Below, piece by piece: positions 6,104 to 8,438 of a stretch of DNA of 8,438 nucleotides. The notes under the pieces are model-generated. The model was not told the origin of the DNA. It ran no database searches and saw only the letters and a list, made by a program, of their open reading frames with translations. The DNA is taken from contig JACMKY010000248.1 of the NCBI GenBank assembly GCA_014379925.1, positions 1-8,438 on the forward strand, written 5' to 3'. Numbering within the stretch: the stretch's first letter is position 1; every line of letters starts with the position of its first letter. The translations under genes were made by a program, and so were the position numbers. The stretch is from Cytophagales bacterium. GTDB lineage: Bacteria > Bacteroidota > Bacteroidia > Cytophagales > ES-bin-26.

Positions 6104-6538
6104 ATGTATCCCGAACACTTAGTAGCCCCCATGCGTCAGGATTTGACGAAGGCCGGTTTTCAGGAATTGAGAACCGCCGAAGAGGTAGATCAGTTGCTGC
6201 AAAACGACAAAGGAACCACGTTGCTGGTGGTCAACTCCGTGTGCGGTTGCGCAGCGGGAGCGGCCCGGCCCGGCGTGAAGGCCGCCGTTGCCAACAGCGA
6301 GGTGAAGCCCGACAAACTGGTCACCGTGTTCGCCGGTGTGGACGCGCAGGCCACGCAGAAAGCCCGCGAATACCTCTTGCCTTACCCGCCTTCTTCGCCC
6401 GCCGTCGCCCTCTTCAAGGACGGTGAACTGGTGCATTTCGTTGAAAGACACCACATTGAAGGTCGTTCTGCCCAAATGATTGCCGAGCACCTGATGATGG
6501 CCTTCGACGAATTCTGCGGCGAATCGGCCGCAAAGTAA
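6104..6538 (+). CDS. BrxA/BrxB-family bacilliredoxin (YphP/YqiW type)
   Basis: This is a 144-residue thioredoxin-fold protein of the BrxA/BrxB family. Bacillus members remove bacillithiol from mixed disulfides on proteins and have weak disulfide-isomerase activity. The family signature NSVCGCAAGAARP at 44-56 contains the CGC active site (C47, C49). The region from MYPEHLVAPMRQDLTKAGF through VVNSVCGC, the TVFAGVDAQAT segment, the PPSSPAVALF cis-proline region and VHFVERHHIEGR all match the family. A C-terminal cysteine (C138, in DEFCGE) matches the conserved third cysteine. No signal peptide is seen, so it is cytosolic. It follows the Suf genes in the same direction with a 95-bp gap. It may share their transcript or have its own promoter. 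Whether this organism makes bacillithiol cannot be judged from the window. Confidence 0.92.
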   Translation: MYPEHLVAPMRQDLTKAGFQELRTAEEVDQLLQNDKGTTLLVVNSVCGCAAGAARPGVKAAVANSEVKPDKLVTVFAGVDAQATQKAREYLLPYPPSSPAVALFKDGELVHFVERHHIEGRSAQMIAEHLMMAFDEFCGESAAK

Positions 6539-6556
6539 CGAACCACATTTCCCTTA

Positions 6557-6597
6557 TAAACCGACAAAGCCTTCATTGCGAAGGCTTTGTCGGTTTA
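6557..6597. terminator. Long bidirectional intrinsic terminator
   Basis: An 18-bp perfect inverted repeat, TAAACCGACAAAGCCTTC (6557-6574) against its complement (6580-6597), encloses the 5-base loop ATTGC. It lies 18 bp after the bacilliredoxin stop, between two converging genes. The stem ends in AAA/TTT on both sides, so each strand shows a GC-rich hairpin trailing into Us, although the U-run is only three long on either strand. It most likely ends the suf-brx transcript and also stops the DUF3857 gene from the other side. Confidence 0.85.
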
Positions 6598-6615
6598 GGG
6601 GCTGGCTTAAACCTC

Positions 6616-6636
6616 CCAAGGGTTCCGAATCCTTGG
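6616..6636. other. Short inverted repeat in the convergent spacer
   Basis: CCAAGG (6616-6621) and CCTTGG (6631-6636) form a 6-bp stem around a 9-base loop. There is no adjoining T-run. A further weak stem, CCGCA/TGCGG (6716-6732), lies closer to the DUF3857 stop codon. Either may help end or stabilise the minus-strand mRNA. The rest of the 214-bp spacer holds no reading frame that I would call a gene. Confidence 0.25.
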
Positions 6637-6752
6637 CTGGTTGATGCGTCGAGCGATCCTGATTTTAACGTGAAATTTTAGAAGTCAATCCTTTATTTGC
6701 TCTCTGCTTCTTGCCCCGCAACGAAGCTGCGGTTGGATGCTGATTGTTGGTG

Positions 6753-8438
6753 CTACTTTTCCGCCAGGTTGCCGCTGAGCAGCACCAGTTGCATTTTGTC
6801 GGCTTTGGCCATTTTCTTGCAGAAGTCCACGTACGCCGGGTAGGAAGCCTTGGGAAACTTACCGGCGTTCATTTGGTGGCGCCGTACGTAGGTAACCAAT
6901 CCGGGCTCTACTTTTATGGAGGCCGCGTAGCTGCCGAACGGCGACTCGAAGGCGACGTTTTCGGGTTGTGATTCCACCTGGCTCCCTTCCGGCAGGTGGT
7001 AGCGGATCGTGTCGGTGTCGATGTAGGGCGGATCCAGGAAGAGGTCGTGCTGGCGGTTGTCGTCCTTGGGTGGAACGGTGCCGAACCGGGTCATCAGGTT
7101 GGGCGTGAGAAACAAACGCTTGCCGCTGACCGAGGCGCACTTGCGCACGGTGAGGTTCAATTGCTCGGTAACCGACGGAATCCGGTCCTTTTGCTGATTG
7201 AATTCAAACCCGTTGATGTCAAAATTAGGAATCCGGATGACTTTGTAAAGCTGTTTCTTCTGATCCTCCGGGTTTAACTCGTCAATCACCGCGCTCAAAT
7301 ACTCCTGCTGCAATGCGGTGTACACTGTCCTTACTTCCGCCGTGGCGTCTCCCCCCGCCGCCACCCGAACGTCCGCCGACCGGTTCTGGAGGTTGTCCTT
7401 GGCTTGGTAGACCGGGGTGCGCACGATTTTACCACCCTGCGGGGTGATCGCCAATGCGTGGCGGTCGCCCGTGAAGGCGCCCATGTAGCCAAAAGGATTG
7501 GTTTGACTGGTGCATTCCAGCCAGACGGTGTCTTTTGGTAAAGGAACCAGCAGAACAACGTGGTTGAATTGACGGCTTGGAAAATCCAACCGAATGTCGG
7601 GTACGTCGCTTCCCGATTTGATGACCGTGTAAAAGGACTCGATGCCAATGACCTTCAACATCGCTTGCGTATAATTGGTTAAGGCCTTGCAGTCCCCGTA
7701 GCTGTTCTTGTGTACCGTTGTCGCGTCAAAGGGTTGCCAGCCACCCAGACCCAACTGGATACTGACGTAGCGGGTATTGGCTTGCAGGTACTCGTACACC
7801 TTCTTTATTTTTCTAACCGCTTCCTTTTCCCCCGCGGTCAATTGAATGAGCTGCTGACGAAGCGCTTCGGGGAGTTGGTCACGACCCGAGTTGGTTTGGT
7901 ACTGCCAGTTGCCCAAACCCTGCCAAGTGCTCATATCCCCGGCAATTCTCTCCACCTCGAACTCGGTTGGCGCCGTGTAGACGATTGGCACCAGCGACTC
8001 AACGGATGGGCCCTGGTGTTCAACTTCGACAACCCTTACGTCGGATACCATCCAATTGTAGATTTGCTTGGTTTCGTCGGTGGTAACGGTTGCCGGCTTG
8101 GCCAGGTTTTTTTCCAGGTACCGCAGCTGAAGCGCTTTGGGCATGACGACCTGGAAATTCGCCCGTTCCACCGCCAGGTCCAGGTCCGACTGCGGACGCC
8201 AAACCGGATAGAACATCAGGTTGTTGCTGGTGGTTTCGTATTCAAACTCCACCGTGTAGGGATATTGACTTCGGGGAAGCTTGGCAATTTTATAACGTCC
8301 ATCGGTTACTGAAGCGGTGCCGTCGAAGGCACTCACGTCCTCAACGTTTGATTTGGAGAGTTTGTCCAGCAGGTTTCCCGCGGCGTCGTACACGTTTCCC
8401 CGGACGTGATTTACCCGGTTCAGCTTGTCGTACCCAAC
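6753..8438 (-). CDS. DUF3857 and transglutaminase-like domain protein (N-terminus cut by the right edge)
   Basis: The minus-strand frame is open from the right edge to TAG at 6755-6753, giving 561 visible residues; the real start lies outside. The fragment begins VGYDKLNRVNHVRG, which is internal to the DUF3857 domain, so roughly 60-90 residues, including the expected signal peptide, are missing. The GTG at 8393 is an internal valine codon, not the start. DUF3857 beta-sandwich sequence (including KLPRSQYPYTVEFEYE) is followed by a transglutaminase-like papain-fold core: ANTRYVSIQLG, then NSYGDCKALTNY with nucleophile C250, FNHVVLLVP with H293, and VWLECTSQTNPFGYMG, with E308 where classical transglutaminases have Asp. 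The C-terminal part (about 335-561) is a beta-rich region common to these proteins. Such proteins are abundant in Bacteroidota, usually exported, and of unproven function; protease or cross-linking activity is only inferred. It converges on the bacilliredoxin gene and is not obviously linked to Suf. Confidence 0.9.
   Translation of the reverse strand, partial: VGYDKLNRVNHVRGNVYDAAGNLLDKLSKSNVEDVSAFDGTASVTDGRYKIAKLPRSQYPYTVEFEYETTSNNLMFYPVWRPQSDLDLAVERANFQVVMPKALQLRYLEKNLAKPATVTTDETKQIYNWMVSDVRVVEVEHQGPSVESLVPIVYTAPTEFEVERIAGDMSTWQGLGNWQYQTNSGRDQLPEALRQQLIQLTAGEKEAVRKIKKVYEYLQANTRYVSIQLGLGGWQPFDATTVHKNSYGDCKALTNYTQAMLKVIGIESFYTVIKSGSDVPDIRLDFPSRQFNHVVLLVPLPKDTVWLECTSQTNPFGYMGAFTGDRHALAITPQGGKIVRTPVYQAKDNLQNRSADVRVAAGGDATAEVRTVYTALQQEYLSAVIDELNPEDQKKQLYKVIRIPNFDINGFEFNQQKDRIPSVTEQLNLTVRKCASVSGKRLFLTPNLMTRFGTVPPKDDNRQHDLFLDPPYIDTDTIRYHLPEGSQVESQPENVAFESPFGSYAASIKVEPGLVTYVRRHQMNAGKFPKASYPAYVDFCKKMAKADKMQLVLLSGNLAEK

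Noticed and set aside
6996..8312. Plus-strand frames of 93 and 200 codons opposite the DUF3857 gene
   Set aside because: They have no recognisable domain and overlap a continuous homologous frame on the other strand.
1..8438. Mobile element, CRISPR array, tRNA or rRNA
   Set aside because: No transposase or integrase motifs, no terminal inverted repeats with target duplications, no spaced repeat array and no tRNA cloverleaf or rRNA-like sequence were seen on either strand.

Overview
The window looks like chromosomal DNA from a Bacteroidota bacterium, most likely Cytophagales (Spirosoma/Larkinella-type). The reasons are the gene set (a SufCDSE cluster followed by a DUF59 protein and a bacilliredoxin, plus a DUF3857/transglutaminase protein), the GC-rich coding DNA between AT-rich spacers, and start codons with almost no Shine-Dalgarno sequence, as is usual in that phylum. 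The genus is inferred from protein style, not demonstrated.

Layout from left to right. (1) Positions 1-121 hold the first 40 codons of an unrecognised minus-strand gene whose codon use is more AT-rich than its neighbours'; a 14-bp palindrome sits just upstream of its start. (2) A triple 9-bp tandem repeat (178-204) abuts the stop codon of fumarylacetoacetase (minus, 207-1484), the last enzyme of tyrosine breakdown. (3) A 203-bp divergent intergenic region separates it from the Suf iron-sulfur cluster genes. (4) On the plus strand follow sufC, sufD, a 132-bp gap, sufS, sufE, a SufT-like DUF59 gene, a 95-bp gap and a BrxA/BrxB-type bacilliredoxin gene, ending at a long symmetrical hairpin (6557-6597). 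(5) Converging on that hairpin from the right is a minus-strand gene for a DUF3857 plus transglutaminase-like protein, cut off by the right edge of the window.

The plus-strand genes form a coherent unit. SufS takes sulfur from cysteine, SufE relays it, SufC and SufD are the ATPase and partner of the scaffold, and the DUF59 protein is a likely cluster maturation or targeting factor. The bacilliredoxin would protect or recycle thiols. What is missing is sufB, the scaffold subunit that normally precedes sufC: its place is taken by the divergent fumarylacetoacetase gene. No A-type carrier or cluster-sensing regulator is present either.

I found no mobile element, CRISPR array, rRNA or tRNA. No wholly new system is evident. 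The most unusual points are the absent sufB, the hairpin-bearing gap between sufD and sufS, and the short intergenic repeats.
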